Below, piece by piece: positions 16,835 to 24,700 of a stretch of DNA of 32,632 bases. The first letter of the stretch is position 1, and each line of letters starts with the position of its first letter. The stretch is from a virus. The notes under the pieces were generated by a model, which saw only the letters and a list, made by a program, of their open reading frames with translations, searched no databases and had not been told where the DNA came from. The stretch is from positions 1 to 32,632 of the IMG/VR virus record IMGVR_UViG_3300023179_000322; one strand, 5' to 3'. Made by a program: the position numbers and the translations under genes.

Positions 16835-17564
16835 TTGGACTTTCATAAGGCCTAGGAAATTCCTGTGCCATTTTAATTTTAAATAACGGATTAGGAATTT
16901 CTTTTAAGTAAATTTCATCTCTAATAATTTCATCACATTCTTGTATAATAATAGGATCTATATTCAAATTAAATTCAGGAAATACACGCTGTGTAAATTC
17001 ATAATGTTCGCTAGTTAATGGGTGATGATCTTTTAAACCGAATTTTTTTAAAATCGGATCTATTCGATTTTCATGAATTTCAAATCCTATAGGCATAAAG
17101 GATTCGAAACTTGCTCTGATTATAGAAAAAGCGTCGGCATTTAACCTATTAATATCAGGACTATCACCAGTCATAAGGTGTCGCATGGTCAAAAAATGAA
17201 AGTTAAAACCTTCAAGTATTTTTTGCATAGCGAGTATATAATTTGTAGTCACTATAAATTGCATCCTTTTATCGTAAATTTTTTCTATCAACTCATCGCT
17301 ACGCCAAATATGAGATGGAACCCATTTTCCATCTTTATACCTATCCTCTCTTTCTGGAGCAGTCCAACAAACTATAATAAGATCATCTTTATTAATTTTG
17401 TATTTTTGAAACGCATATAAAATTGAATGAAAAATAAATTGATTACCCATGCCTGCAACGGCAAAATTATAATACCTATCTGGAAATTTTGTTCCTATGA
17501 TATCAGCCCATGTTGGCCACATATATCTTGTAAAACTGCACCCAAATGCGAAAAATCGATTCAT
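16827..17564 (-). CDS. SGNH-like protein with GCS in place of GDS (operon leader)
   Basis: The 245-residue product begins FFAFGCSFTRYMWPTW, an SGNH block I with the serine at 10 and cysteine in the usual aspartate place (8-10). DHHPLTSEHYEF (179-190) supplies an aspartate and histidine in the block V arrangement. GMGNQF may provide the oxyanion asparagine. It is the first gene of the nine-gene minus-strand operon that continues through the oxygenase, four radical SAM genes, another SGNH gene and two glycosyltransferases. A TTAAATA motif sits 21 bases before its ATG. The start codon choice is clear from the motif being at the extreme N-terminus. The role is likely ester or acyl chemistry by family; substrate unknown. 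Confidence 0.68.
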   Translation of the reverse strand: MNRFFAFGCSFTRYMWPTWADIIGTKFPDRYYNFAVAGMGNQFIFHSILYAFQKYKINKDDLIIVCWTAPEREDRYKDGKWVPSHIWRSDELIEKIYDKRMQFIVTTNYILAMQKILEGFNFHFLTMRHLMTGDSPDINRLNADAFSIIRASFESFMPIGFEIHENRIDPILKKFGLKDHHPLTSEHYEFTQRVFPEFNLNIDPIIIQECDEIIRDEIYLKEIPNPLFKIKMAQEFPRPYESPND

Positions 17565-17572
17565 AATTTCTA

Positions 17573-17579
17573 ATAAATA
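17573..17579 (+). promoter_or_regulatory. T4-late-like promoter motif (ATAAATA) before the 17600 operon
   Basis: ATAAATA lies 20 bases before the plus-strand ATG at 17600. It is interleaved with the minus-strand motif for the divergent operon, so the two would share a 36-base intergenic region. A weak AGGA lies just before the ATG. Confidence 0.35.
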
Positions 17580-17585
17580 TAGCTT

Positions 17586-17592
17586 TATTTAA
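17586..17592 (-). promoter_or_regulatory. T4-late-like promoter motif (TTAAATA) before the nine-gene operon
   Basis: On the minus strand TTAAATA lies 21 bases before the SGNH ATG at 17564, almost the same distance as the plus-strand motif has to its own gene. This symmetry supports a pair of divergent promoters of the same class, but the motif is only seven bases long. Confidence 0.35.
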
Positions 17593-17599
17593 TAGGAAT

Positions 17600-18379
17600 A
17601 TGAATAGTTTCAATAAAATTGCAGTGGTTTACAGGGGACATAAAAGAACCTGGGATGTTACCAAAAATAACAATTTTGGTTTTTTCGCAAAACTTGCTAA
17701 CAATGTAGATTACTATGTATCGCTTTGGAACGAAGATGATGTAGTAGAAGACGATATAAGAAGAGATTTTAAAGAACATAATTTAGTAGCTATACAAATC
17801 ATCGATCCTGAAAGTAAGTTCTATAACTACTATGCCGGACCAGCATTTTTGGCCAGTCTAATGATACCGAAAATGATAGAAAATACTGCACATCACCAGG
17901 ACAAATATGATATAGTTATAGATACTAGAATGGATGCATATTTTTTTACACAAACCTATCTTTATCATCAAATGTTTGTGGACAGAAATATGTTGTGGTC
18001 CAACAACGTAGGTTTAATAAATGGGAACATGGGACTAGGAGACCTTGTTTTTATGTCAAATTTACCAACCTTTTGCACTTGGGCCAATAGATTTCATCTT
18101 GTGGAACTGGTAAAAAATCTTGGTGAAGACGTCCATGCATTTAATTACAAGCTAACAAAAAAGTTAGACCTCAATCCTGTTGAGATTCCCTGGTTTAATT
18201 TAAATCTTGTCAGGCCTAATATTTTCCTCGAAAAAGACATTTTTGAGATCCTTACCAATCAGCAATTTTTTCTACCTGTTTTTGGTAAATCTACAAGCTT
18301 CTGGAACACTGAACTGACTATTCACGAAAAAATAATGATAGCCAATAGATTTAAAATGACAAGTTTCGGTGTTATGTAA
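17600..18379 (+). CDS. Putative glycosyltransferase-like protein
   Basis: The 259-residue product starts IAVVYRGHKRTWDVT, then has a strand DIVIDTRMDAYFF (104-116). Its DxxxD resembles the metal-binding DxD of GT-A enzymes. YRGHxRTW at the N-terminus recurs, as far as I recall, in uncharacterised phage and bacterial proteins annotated as glycosyltransferase-like. VFMSNLPTFCTWANRF and a late AxRFxM are consistent with that group. There is no transmembrane helix. It is the first of two plus-strand genes and is followed after one base by the phosphomannomutase gene, which would make mannose-1-phosphate for GDP-sugar donors; the pairing supports a sugar-transfer role. The weak AGGA before the ATG is the only Shine-Dalgarno-like element. 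The activity call is moderate. Confidence 0.55.
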   Translation: MNSFNKIAVVYRGHKRTWDVTKNNNFGFFAKLANNVDYYVSLWNEDDVVEDDIRRDFKEHNLVAIQIIDPESKFYNYYAGPAFLASLMIPKMIENTAHHQDKYDIVIDTRMDAYFFTQTYLYHQMFVDRNMLWSNNVGLINGNMGLGDLVFMSNLPTFCTWANRFHLVELVKNLGEDVHAFNYKLTKKLDLNPVEIPWFNLNLVRPNIFLEKDIFEILTNQQFFLPVFGKSTSFWNTELTIHEKIMIANRFKMTSFGVM

Positions 18380-18380
18380 A

Positions 18381-19076
18381 ATGATTTTAGTCTTCGACAT
18401 TGATGGTGTTCTTACCAATATAGGAGAATGTATTAATAAAGAATTTAGCCTATTCCTACTGAAATTTTTAAACGCACGCACATACTATCTCATAACTGGT
18501 AGCGATATAACTAAGAGTATAAACCAAATTGGCAACGAACTCATAAACAATGCAAAAATCTCCTATCACTGTCTAGGAAATCAATATAAAAAAAATGAAA
18601 CTATTAATCAACGTAACCAATTTACCTTGGTTGAGGAAGAATTAGATTTCATAACACACCTATATAAAACTAGCTTTTGGACAAAAAAATCTGAAACATT
18701 TTTACAGTTAAGACAAGGAAGTATAAATTTTAGTTTAGTAGGTCAATCTGCATCGGATTTAGATAAAATAATCTATGCTGAACAAGATATGATATTACAT
18801 GAACGTTTGAAATTTGTTAACCTTATAAATCAAAATCTCTCTAGATTATCTGCATTCGTAGGTGGTAGAGCCAGTATAGACCTATGTTTAAAAGGGTGCG
18901 ATAAATCTCAAATCTTTAGAGAAATTGGCCACTCTCCCATAACGTTCTTTGGTGATAGATGCAGTCCTGGTGGAGTAGATTATCCTTTAGCAAAACTCTG
19001 TATTGGTGAACATAAAGTCTACGAGATTAAAAATGGATATCTAGAGACATGGGATCTACTTAAAAAAATACTCTAG
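18381..19076 (+). CDS. Phosphomannomutase, HAD-superfamily eukaryotic-type (PMM)
   Basis: The 231-residue product (ATG at 18381, one base after the upstream stop) matches the HAD-type phosphomannomutase family. It has DIDGVLT (6-12) with the nucleophile Asp6 and the acid/base Asp8, and RQGSINFSLVGQ (111-122), the cap-domain sugar-phosphate site. GGRASIDLCLKGCDKSQ (161-177) carries the core lysine, and FFGDRCSPGGVDYPL (189-203) carries the metal-binding aspartates. PMM interconverts mannose-6-phosphate and mannose-1-phosphate in the cytoplasm, feeding GDP-mannose and GDP-fucose. This is the PMM1/PMM2-like fold, unlike the larger bacterial ManB enzymes, and unusual in a phage. A GTG twelve bases upstream is in frame but would overlap the previous gene. 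The last 21 bases overlap the convergent SGNH gene. Confidence 0.88.
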   Translation: MILVFDIDGVLTNIGECINKEFSLFLLKFLNARTYYLITGSDITKSINQIGNELINNAKISYHCLGNQYKKNETINQRNQFTLVEEELDFITHLYKTSFWTKKSETFLQLRQGSINFSLVGQSASDLDKIIYAEQDMILHERLKFVNLINQNLSRLSAFVGGRASIDLCLKGCDKSQIFREIGHSPITFFGDRCSPGGVDYPLAKLCIGEHKVYEIKNGYLETWDLLKKIL

Positions 19077-19856
19077 CTGTGGGGCTAATCTTTCAGCATA
19101 TTTTAGATGTGAATAATCATTTGTGTGTAACCAATAAGATAAAAAATCGTCAGGTCTTTCTATTTTAAGGTAATCACTAGGATCTGTAAATTTGTTTCCT
19201 GCAAATCTCAACACATTATCTATGAAAGTTCTAGTTTGCTGACATAAGTTATAATTAAATTCGGGTTGACTAGGATGTATCCATGCTACCATTGGGATTA
19301 ATGCCAAATTTATAGGCAACAGGCTAATAGATAGAATAGCTTTATAGTAATGATAGATAATATAATCATCATTAAACAAATCAATTTCGGTGTTAGGATT
19401 TACCTTAACCTGAAAAGGCTCATTAATTACATATACATCGAACGGATTAGGTATTTTTTTCCTATTGAATGCCAACATACGGATTGTAGGTTGTAGTCCA
19501 ACTAGGATTAAATCTGTTTCTAGGATGTCTCCATTGACGTAATCTGTAAAAATATCATAGTAAGTTAAATCAATTGGAGCTCCTGGATATGCTTTATAAA
19601 CATTTTCAACATTAAATTTTTTGGCAAGTTGATAATGCCATGTTTTTTTACTCTGGATTATTTCTCTACCATAAGAATCAATTCGATTAGAATTTGGGGG
19701 CAGTTCGTGAAAACGCATGAGAAATTCCCCGTAGCTACATTTTAAACTTTTTTTATAATTATCACAATCACGTTCAGTCATTCCAAGGAGTTCATAATCG
19801 GCAAGTTCTTCCCCTGTAGTAAAACTATCACCATAAGCACGAATCCTTGTAATCAT
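19056..19856 (-). CDS. SGNH/GDSL-like protein (GDS type)
   Basis: The 266-residue product opens with IRAYGDSFTTGEELADYELL, a full block I with the nucleophile serine at 11. Near the end HTNDYSHLKYAERLAPQLEYF supplies an Asp247/His250 pair spaced DxxH as expected for block V. The middle includes YPGAPIDLTYYD, a possible block II/III region. The protein is cytoplasmic by sequence and of typical length. Here the SGNH gene follows its radical SAM partner (ATGA overlap with 19853-21214), the reverse of the order at 3764-1499 and 11490-9537. This swap argues that the two proteins work together rather than merely sharing an ancestral arrangement. Its 3' end overlaps the convergent PMM gene by 21 bases. 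Confidence 0.75.
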   Translation of the reverse strand: MITRIRAYGDSFTTGEELADYELLGMTERDCDNYKKSLKCSYGEFLMRFHELPPNSNRIDSYGREIIQSKKTWHYQLAKKFNVENVYKAYPGAPIDLTYYDIFTDYVNGDILETDLILVGLQPTIRMLAFNRKKIPNPFDVYVINEPFQVKVNPNTEIDLFNDDYIIYHYYKAILSISLLPINLALIPMVAWIHPSQPEFNYNLCQQTRTFIDNVLRFAGNKFTDPSDYLKIERPDDFLSYWLHTNDYSHLKYAERLAPQLEYFFK

Positions 19857-21214
19857 GTTTGACTTCCATATGTTGTATAAACTTCTTTACAGAGATTATA
19901 AAAATTTTCATACTCAGGAAAAGTCTTGAGTAGACTTGTCCCTAATCTCCTATCATTTTCGGTGAAAAAACTATAAAAATCTCTTCGACCATTTTTTATA
20001 GTGGTAGCGTTAACCGGATTTTCCATCATATAATCAGTAACCCTTTTCATTTTTTCAAATTCAACATTACTAAAAATATCTTGTCTATCTTCAATAAATT
20101 TTAAGGTAGATAACTGATGCTCTTTAAAATCATCAGTCAAAATATTAATCATCCAATGTGGTGGTTCTTTAAGATAAGGGGTATCGAAGAGAACACTACG
20201 CGGACCAAGTTCTTTCCTCCAATCTATAATTTTTTCTAAAAGTAATTGAAAGTTTGTCACACATAAAACATTGTAAGTACACATTAGGTTAAGACTATAT
20301 CCTTCATTTATGATGGCCCTCACATTTCGTTCCCAATGTTTACATTTTAGACCAGTTCTCATATATTCAGCTCTAAGTCCCCAACTTTCAATACTGGTAA
20401 AAAACGTTACCCTTCCTATTTTCTTTTGTTCCAATAAACTTCTCAACCTATCTAACAACCTATCAACTCTAGCAAAAGTTACTCCCAAGTTACTATTCAC
20501 AGTGATAGTTAAATTAGGCGCAGGTTCTTTCTCTAATAAGTCAAAAAATTCTAATGCCGCAGGGTTCATTAATGGTTCACCACCAGTGATTCTAAGTGTA
20601 TGTAAATCTTTTCTTAGATCAGGCCACCATTTCCAAAAAGCTTCTATATAAGGGTTTTTATCCTTGGGTCCATAATGTGTTCCATCTTTTAAAAATTCTA
20701 TACCATATTGATTATAGGTTAAATCATGATTACCATGTTTTTTAATTTCTTCCACCCACATGGTGCTTGCTTGAGGGCAGCAATATCCGCACCTAAAATT
20801 ACAGGCATTACCAAAACTTACTTCGAGATACCTTGGATTTACATCAACATCCCAAGGAAGTTTCCCTATTTTTTCAATTAGAGGATGGCTATAGTCACTA
20901 GAACTATGAATCATTCTGTCACTGATATGATCGCCAGATAAATCTTCTATATTCCAACAATAATAACATTCAGGAGGTCTTACACCTTCCAACATCATTT
21001 TCCTTTGCTCTTTTTTCCACTCTGTGTTATGTAAGGCACTGGGATTTTTTTCTATTTCGTGTAATCCGATCCTATGAGGTCTAGGATGATAACAACTATG
21101 ATTGTCTCCTGTATGTAGATAAAGCGTTTGATGTAGCCATTTTTGAGTGCAAAAACTAGGACTTACATTGTTCAGCCTATTTCTGGTTAGTTTAATGTGT
21201 TGTAGATGATCCAT
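19853..21214 (-). CDS. Radical SAM protein with N-terminal twitch/SPASM-like cysteine domain (paralogue 2 of 3)
   Basis: The 453-residue product has CNFRCGYC (Cys138, 142, 145), RITGGEPL and a barrel segment SIESWGLRAEYMRTG. Its forward cysteines, Cys22, Cys41, Cys83 and Cys86, stand in FCTQKW, HSCYHPRPHRIG and CYYCWNIED. ALHNTEWKKEQRKMMLEG in between is nearly shared with the other two members. A final FYSFFTENDRR is also common to the trio. The family function is unknown. It is coupled to the SGNH gene downstream (ATGA) and separated by eight bases from the paralogue upstream. Two adjacent paralogues point to a tandem duplication, which must be old because the sequences differ at many positions. 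Confidence 0.85.
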   Translation of the reverse strand: MDHLQHIKLTRNRLNNVSPSFCTQKWLHQTLYLHTGDNHSCYHPRPHRIGLHEIEKNPSALHNTEWKKEQRKMMLEGVRPPECYYCWNIEDLSGDHISDRMIHSSSDYSHPLIEKIGKLPWDVDVNPRYLEVSFGNACNFRCGYCCPQASTMWVEEIKKHGNHDLTYNQYGIEFLKDGTHYGPKDKNPYIEAFWKWWPDLRKDLHTLRITGGEPLMNPAALEFFDLLEKEPAPNLTITVNSNLGVTFARVDRLLDRLRSLLEQKKIGRVTFFTSIESWGLRAEYMRTGLKCKHWERNVRAIINEGYSLNLMCTYNVLCVTNFQLLLEKIIDWRKELGPRSVLFDTPYLKEPPHWMINILTDDFKEHQLSTLKFIEDRQDIFSNVEFEKMKRVTDYMMENPVNATTIKNGRRDFYSFFTENDRRLGTSLLKTFPEYENFYNLCKEVYTTYGSQT

Positions 21215-21222
21215 AATACCTC

Positions 21223-22674
21223 TTAATTTTTATTATAGGGCTTGGCCTGAAGCAGTTGACAATCTATTACGAAGTCCTGTAATTCAGGAAAATAATCAAG
21301 TAGCCTTCTATTGTTTCGTTTATCATATTCAGTAAAGAAAAGATGAAAATTTTTCATCGCTAATTCTTTATCGAATTTGGTGTCGCTTTTTATCCAATCA
21401 ATTAGACGTTGAACTTTACTTATTTCAAAATCTTTGAAACCTTTAAAAAAGTTTTTCTCTGTTTCTATGTTGTCTTCCATAAATTGTTTGGCTTCCTCTA
21501 AATAATAAACATTTTCTGGATTTATTTTAGGATTCAACCATTCTGGAAATTCTAACTGTGGAATATCAAACCAAATCAACTGCCTATCTTTGTTATAGGT
21601 TCTTCTAAGCTCTAAAATATTTTTTATATAAGTTAAAAAATTAAAATAACTTAGAGATGTAAAAGTAATAATAAAACTAAGACTATGCTTATTACCTTGA
21701 GCAAGGTATTGAGTTATATTTTGATATAAAACTCCAAAGTCCATGCCTTGTCTTATATACTCTGCTTGGGGACCCCAACTGTCTAGGCTGCAAAAAAGTA
21801 AAAAATGGTCTATACAATCATTAGATGTTATCTCATTCAAAGATGTCATAAATTTAGACCACTGTTTACCCGGAGGACAACAATTACTAGTGATACTTAA
21901 TTTAAGATTAGCATTTGGATTTTTTTTGACAAACTCAAACACCTTAAAAGTGCTTTTATCCATCAATGGTTCTCCCCCAGTCATTCTGAATGTATTCAGA
22001 GTTTTATAAATTTCAGGGAACCATTGCCAAAAGGCTTTTAAATATGGATTTGATGGGCTATTATCTGGCCATGTATTATTGTCTTTCATCCAACCTAACT
22101 CATGGTGAGGCCTATCACTGAGGACATAGGATCCATGCTTTTCTATATCGTGCATCCAAGCAGAACTAATATGTGGACTACAATAACTACACTTAAAATT
22201 ACAGCCTTGATTAAAATTAACTTCTAAGTATCTAGGATTAGCATTACCTGTTGATCCTATTTCTAATGCTTCTTCAATGATGCCTTCTTCATAGACATCA
22301 TTACTTCTGTAGGCTCTATCACTTAGTTGACTACCGCTATCCTCTATCTGCCAACAAAAACTACATTCACTAGGCCTTGTGCCCTCAAGCATGAGCTTTC
22401 TTTGTTGTTTTTTATGTTTAGTATTATGTAGAGCACTTACATCAATTTTGATTTCTTCCAAAGGAATATGATGATGTCTAGGATGATAACAACTATGAGT
22501 TTGACCTGTAGGTATATGAATACTAACATTGAACCATTTGGCCAAACAAAAACTAGGGCTAATGGAATTTATTTTTTCATATACAGTATTAGAGTCATAG
22601 AAATAGACTGATTCCAGTTTTCCTCTTTTTTTGATAACCTTATTTCCGCTAACCCCGATAGGCTTTTCTGTCAT
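21223..22674 (-). CDS. Radical SAM protein with N-terminal twitch/SPASM-like cysteine domain (paralogue 3 of 3)
   Basis: The 483-residue product has CNFKCSYC (Cys158, 162, 165), FRMTGGEPL and SLDSWGPQAEYIRQG. The forward cysteines Cys43, Cys62, Cys104 and Cys107 lie in FCLAKW, THSCYHPRHHHIP and CSFCWQIEDSG, followed by LSDRAYRS. It is closer to the 1499-3016 product (FNQxCNFKCxYCSPH in both) than to its immediate neighbour at 19853. About 35 extra N-terminal residues precede the conserved region; an internal start is possible but the ATG used here sits in an ATGA overlap with the upstream repeat-containing glycosyltransferase. Substrate unknown. Confidence 0.85.
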   Translation of the reverse strand: MTEKPIGVSGNKVIKKRGKLESVYFYDSNTVYEKINSISPSFCLAKWFNVSIHIPTGQTHSCYHPRHHHIPLEEIKIDVSALHNTKHKKQQRKLMLEGTRPSECSFCWQIEDSGSQLSDRAYRSNDVYEEGIIEEALEIGSTGNANPRYLEVNFNQGCNFKCSYCSPHISSAWMHDIEKHGSYVLSDRPHHELGWMKDNNTWPDNSPSNPYLKAFWQWFPEIYKTLNTFRMTGGEPLMDKSTFKVFEFVKKNPNANLKLSITSNCCPPGKQWSKFMTSLNEITSNDCIDHFLLFCSLDSWGPQAEYIRQGMDFGVLYQNITQYLAQGNKHSLSFIITFTSLSYFNFLTYIKNILELRRTYNKDRQLIWFDIPQLEFPEWLNPKINPENVYYLEEAKQFMEDNIETEKNFFKGFKDFEISKVQRLIDWIKSDTKFDKELAMKNFHLFFTEYDKRNNRRLLDYFPELQDFVIDCQLLQAKPYNKN

Positions 22675-24647
22675 AGATTTTCCTTGTTTAGATTATATAA
22701 TGATTTAAATTTTTCTGCAAGCCAAATCCTATCATTGATTAATTTATGATCAGTCTCTTCTTTGATAAAATCCAAAGCATGTTGGGCCGCTTGGTTGGCG
22801 AAATTTCCAAATTGGTTTTGAGCACCTTGAGTCCTCCAGACTTCCAGTTCTGAAAACTGTTCATTTGTAGCCAGCTTCACACATTCTCTAAACACGCTTC
22901 TCCAGGTGCTAAATTCATCTGTATTAAATCTTGTGATATTACTAACTGACTCCATGACCTTGACTCCTGGGACGACCGATGTGCTCAAATCTAGAGACTG
23001 CCACTTCCGCATCTTCAGTAGGGCCTGCCGTGGAAACAGCTTGACACCTCCATATCCATAGACAAGATCATTAATAGGATTTCTACTTAACCATATATAA
23101 ACAAATTGTCTATCAAAAAGATCAGGAGAGAAATCGAATGTCCAATCTTCCACCAACCATGCATCCCCGTCTACTACATAAAACATATCAGTTTCTGCGA
23201 TTTCTGCTGCTCGCTTATGTGCTTGAAAAATACCCGTGACGCCATCTACTCTCTTTGCCCACGGAGCTTTAGCCTTTACTCTATTCCAATTTAATTCTGC
23301 GTCTTGTTCGTGATAACTGATAAAAATAATATCTAATTTAGTGGCCATGGTAAGATCTATCATTCCCATATCCTTGACTTTTTTAGATTTTTTAGATAAC
23401 TTGGCTCTTACTACCCAAATTTTTTCTCCGTGATAATCTACATACCATTCGTGAAGATAATCTTTATCATGATAGGGTATTTGATAATCCCATTCTATAC
23501 ATAAATTTTTAATTGCCTTGTTAGTATTAATAATAGTATCTGGACATATATATCCTAAACTTTTATAACCTGAAGGGTTAAGTGCATATTCTATACGTAG
23601 AGCTTCTACATCCTTCATACCTGTAAGTTTAGGATCTAATAAATAGCTATTTGTGTAGGCGAAATCATAATATGGTATTTCTGTTGTAACATTCCGAAAA
23701 CTAAAATCTTCCACAGCGTCATTATAGATTATTCTATAATTAGGGCTCACATACCCTACTACTTTAGACCCTTTAGTTTTGGTAAAAGACATTTTAAAGG
23801 CCCATATTTCATAATCTAGGTCAGGTGTATATTTTGGATCAAGTAGATACACATGTTCATATTCAAAATCATAGTGTGGTATGGCTAGATCGATTTCATA
23901 CTCAAGCCTAGGTAACTTGGAATTATAGGTAATTTTAGGTTGAGGTGATATATAACCTTTGACTACCCAATCTTTACTTTTCCTATACTTAGGCCTGATC
24001 CTGACTACCCATTTTTCTTCATGAGGGGTATGAATTGGATCTAATAGATAAACATTTTCATTTTCACATTCCCAAAATGGAGGCAAAAGTTTATCTAACT
24101 TCAAAGAAAAATCGGGTAGATCGTCATTGAAAATGATTTCAATATCAGGACAGATATCTCCCATATCTCTACTTTCAAGAACTTGTCCTTTTAAAGGTCG
24201 ACACTTATAGGCCCAAACTCTATCTTTAATAGGTGCAAATCTCTTATCGATATACCACACTAATTCACACTTACTTTGATATGGATCTGGCTCAAAATTA
24301 TTGATAGGATCATTGTCAAATGTCATTGATCTATCAAGATCAGGATTTTTCCTCCATACCATCTTAGGTATTTCAATTTCTAATGTCAGATAACCTTTGT
24401 TGAAATCCCAATCTACGGGAAAGAATTTGACTACCCATTCACCTTCATAGGTATAGACTACACATTGATCAACTTCAGGTAAATCTTCTATAAAATAAAA
24501 TGGCCGACTGTCAGATAACCAAGGGTTTACAACCGCAAAGATTTCATTATAGGGACCTAGATTATAAATTTCAGTATCATAGAGCTCTACGCTACCTTCC
24601 CAGGGTATCTGCTTTACTAACTCAGGATCAACTTGATAAATTTCCAT
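22671..24647 (-). CDS. Repeat-containing protein with C-terminal glycosyltransferase-like domain
   Basis: The 658-residue product has two parts. Residues about 129-433 hold four full and one partial repeat of roughly 67 residues. Each runs YLLDPxxTP, then a WAxK/WVVR strand, then GYISPxxxIxYN, an acidic DFSxxL strand and IPYYDFxYxx. Residues about 437-600 form a GT-A-like domain: LDIIFISYHEQDAELNWNRV, then AKRVDGVTGIFQAHKRAAE, then VVDGDAW with a DxD at 493-495, and NPINDLVYGYGGVKLFPR. I know the C-terminal pattern from T4-like marine phage proteins of unproven function. The repeats may bind a glycan or assemble the protein. A TTAAATA motif lies 19 bases before its start, making it the lead gene of a four-gene operon with the two radical SAM paralogues and the SGNH gene. 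Confidence 0.7.
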   Translation of the reverse strand: MEIYQVDPELVKQIPWEGSVELYDTEIYNLGPYNEIFAVVNPWLSDSRPFYFIEDLPEVDQCVVYTYEGEWVVKFFPVDWDFNKGYLTLEIEIPKMVWRKNPDLDRSMTFDNDPINNFEPDPYQSKCELVWYIDKRFAPIKDRVWAYKCRPLKGQVLESRDMGDICPDIEIIFNDDLPDFSLKLDKLLPPFWECENENVYLLDPIHTPHEEKWVVRIRPKYRKSKDWVVKGYISPQPKITYNSKLPRLEYEIDLAIPHYDFEYEHVYLLDPKYTPDLDYEIWAFKMSFTKTKGSKVVGYVSPNYRIIYNDAVEDFSFRNVTTEIPYYDFAYTNSYLLDPKLTGMKDVEALRIEYALNPSGYKSLGYICPDTIINTNKAIKNLCIEWDYQIPYHDKDYLHEWYVDYHGEKIWVVRAKLSKKSKKVKDMGMIDLTMATKLDIIFISYHEQDAELNWNRVKAKAPWAKRVDGVTGIFQAHKRAAEIAETDMFYVVDGDAWLVEDWTFDFSPDLFDRQFVYIWLSRNPINDLVYGYGGVKLFPRQALLKMRKWQSLDLSTSVVPGVKVMESVSNITRFNTDEFSTWRSVFRECVKLATNEQFSELEVWRTQGAQNQFGNFANQAAQHALDFIKEETDHKLINDRIWLAEKFKSLYNLNKENL

Positions 24648-24666
24648 AATAGTTTCATTATGTGTA

Positions 24667-24673
24667 TATTTAA
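24667..24673 (-). promoter_or_regulatory. T4-late-like promoter motif (TTAAATA) before the 24647 operon
   Basis: On the minus strand TTAAATA lies 19 bases before the ATG at 24647, a spacing almost identical to that of the two motifs at the 17564/17600 divergent point. The region is AT-rich, so confidence is limited. Confidence 0.3.
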
Positions 24674-24700
24674 TAAAATCCTAATCACAATTTAGATTTT

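Noticed and set aside
18369-18380. GTG start for the phosphomannomutase
   Set aside because: It overlaps the end of the upstream gene and adds four residues before the normal family N-terminus; the ATG at 18381 fits better.
1-24647. RiPP precursor peptide for the radical SAM enzymes
   Set aside because: I found no short gene with a leader-core layout next to the radical SAM genes; the junctions overlap and leave no space, though a substrate encoded elsewhere is possible.
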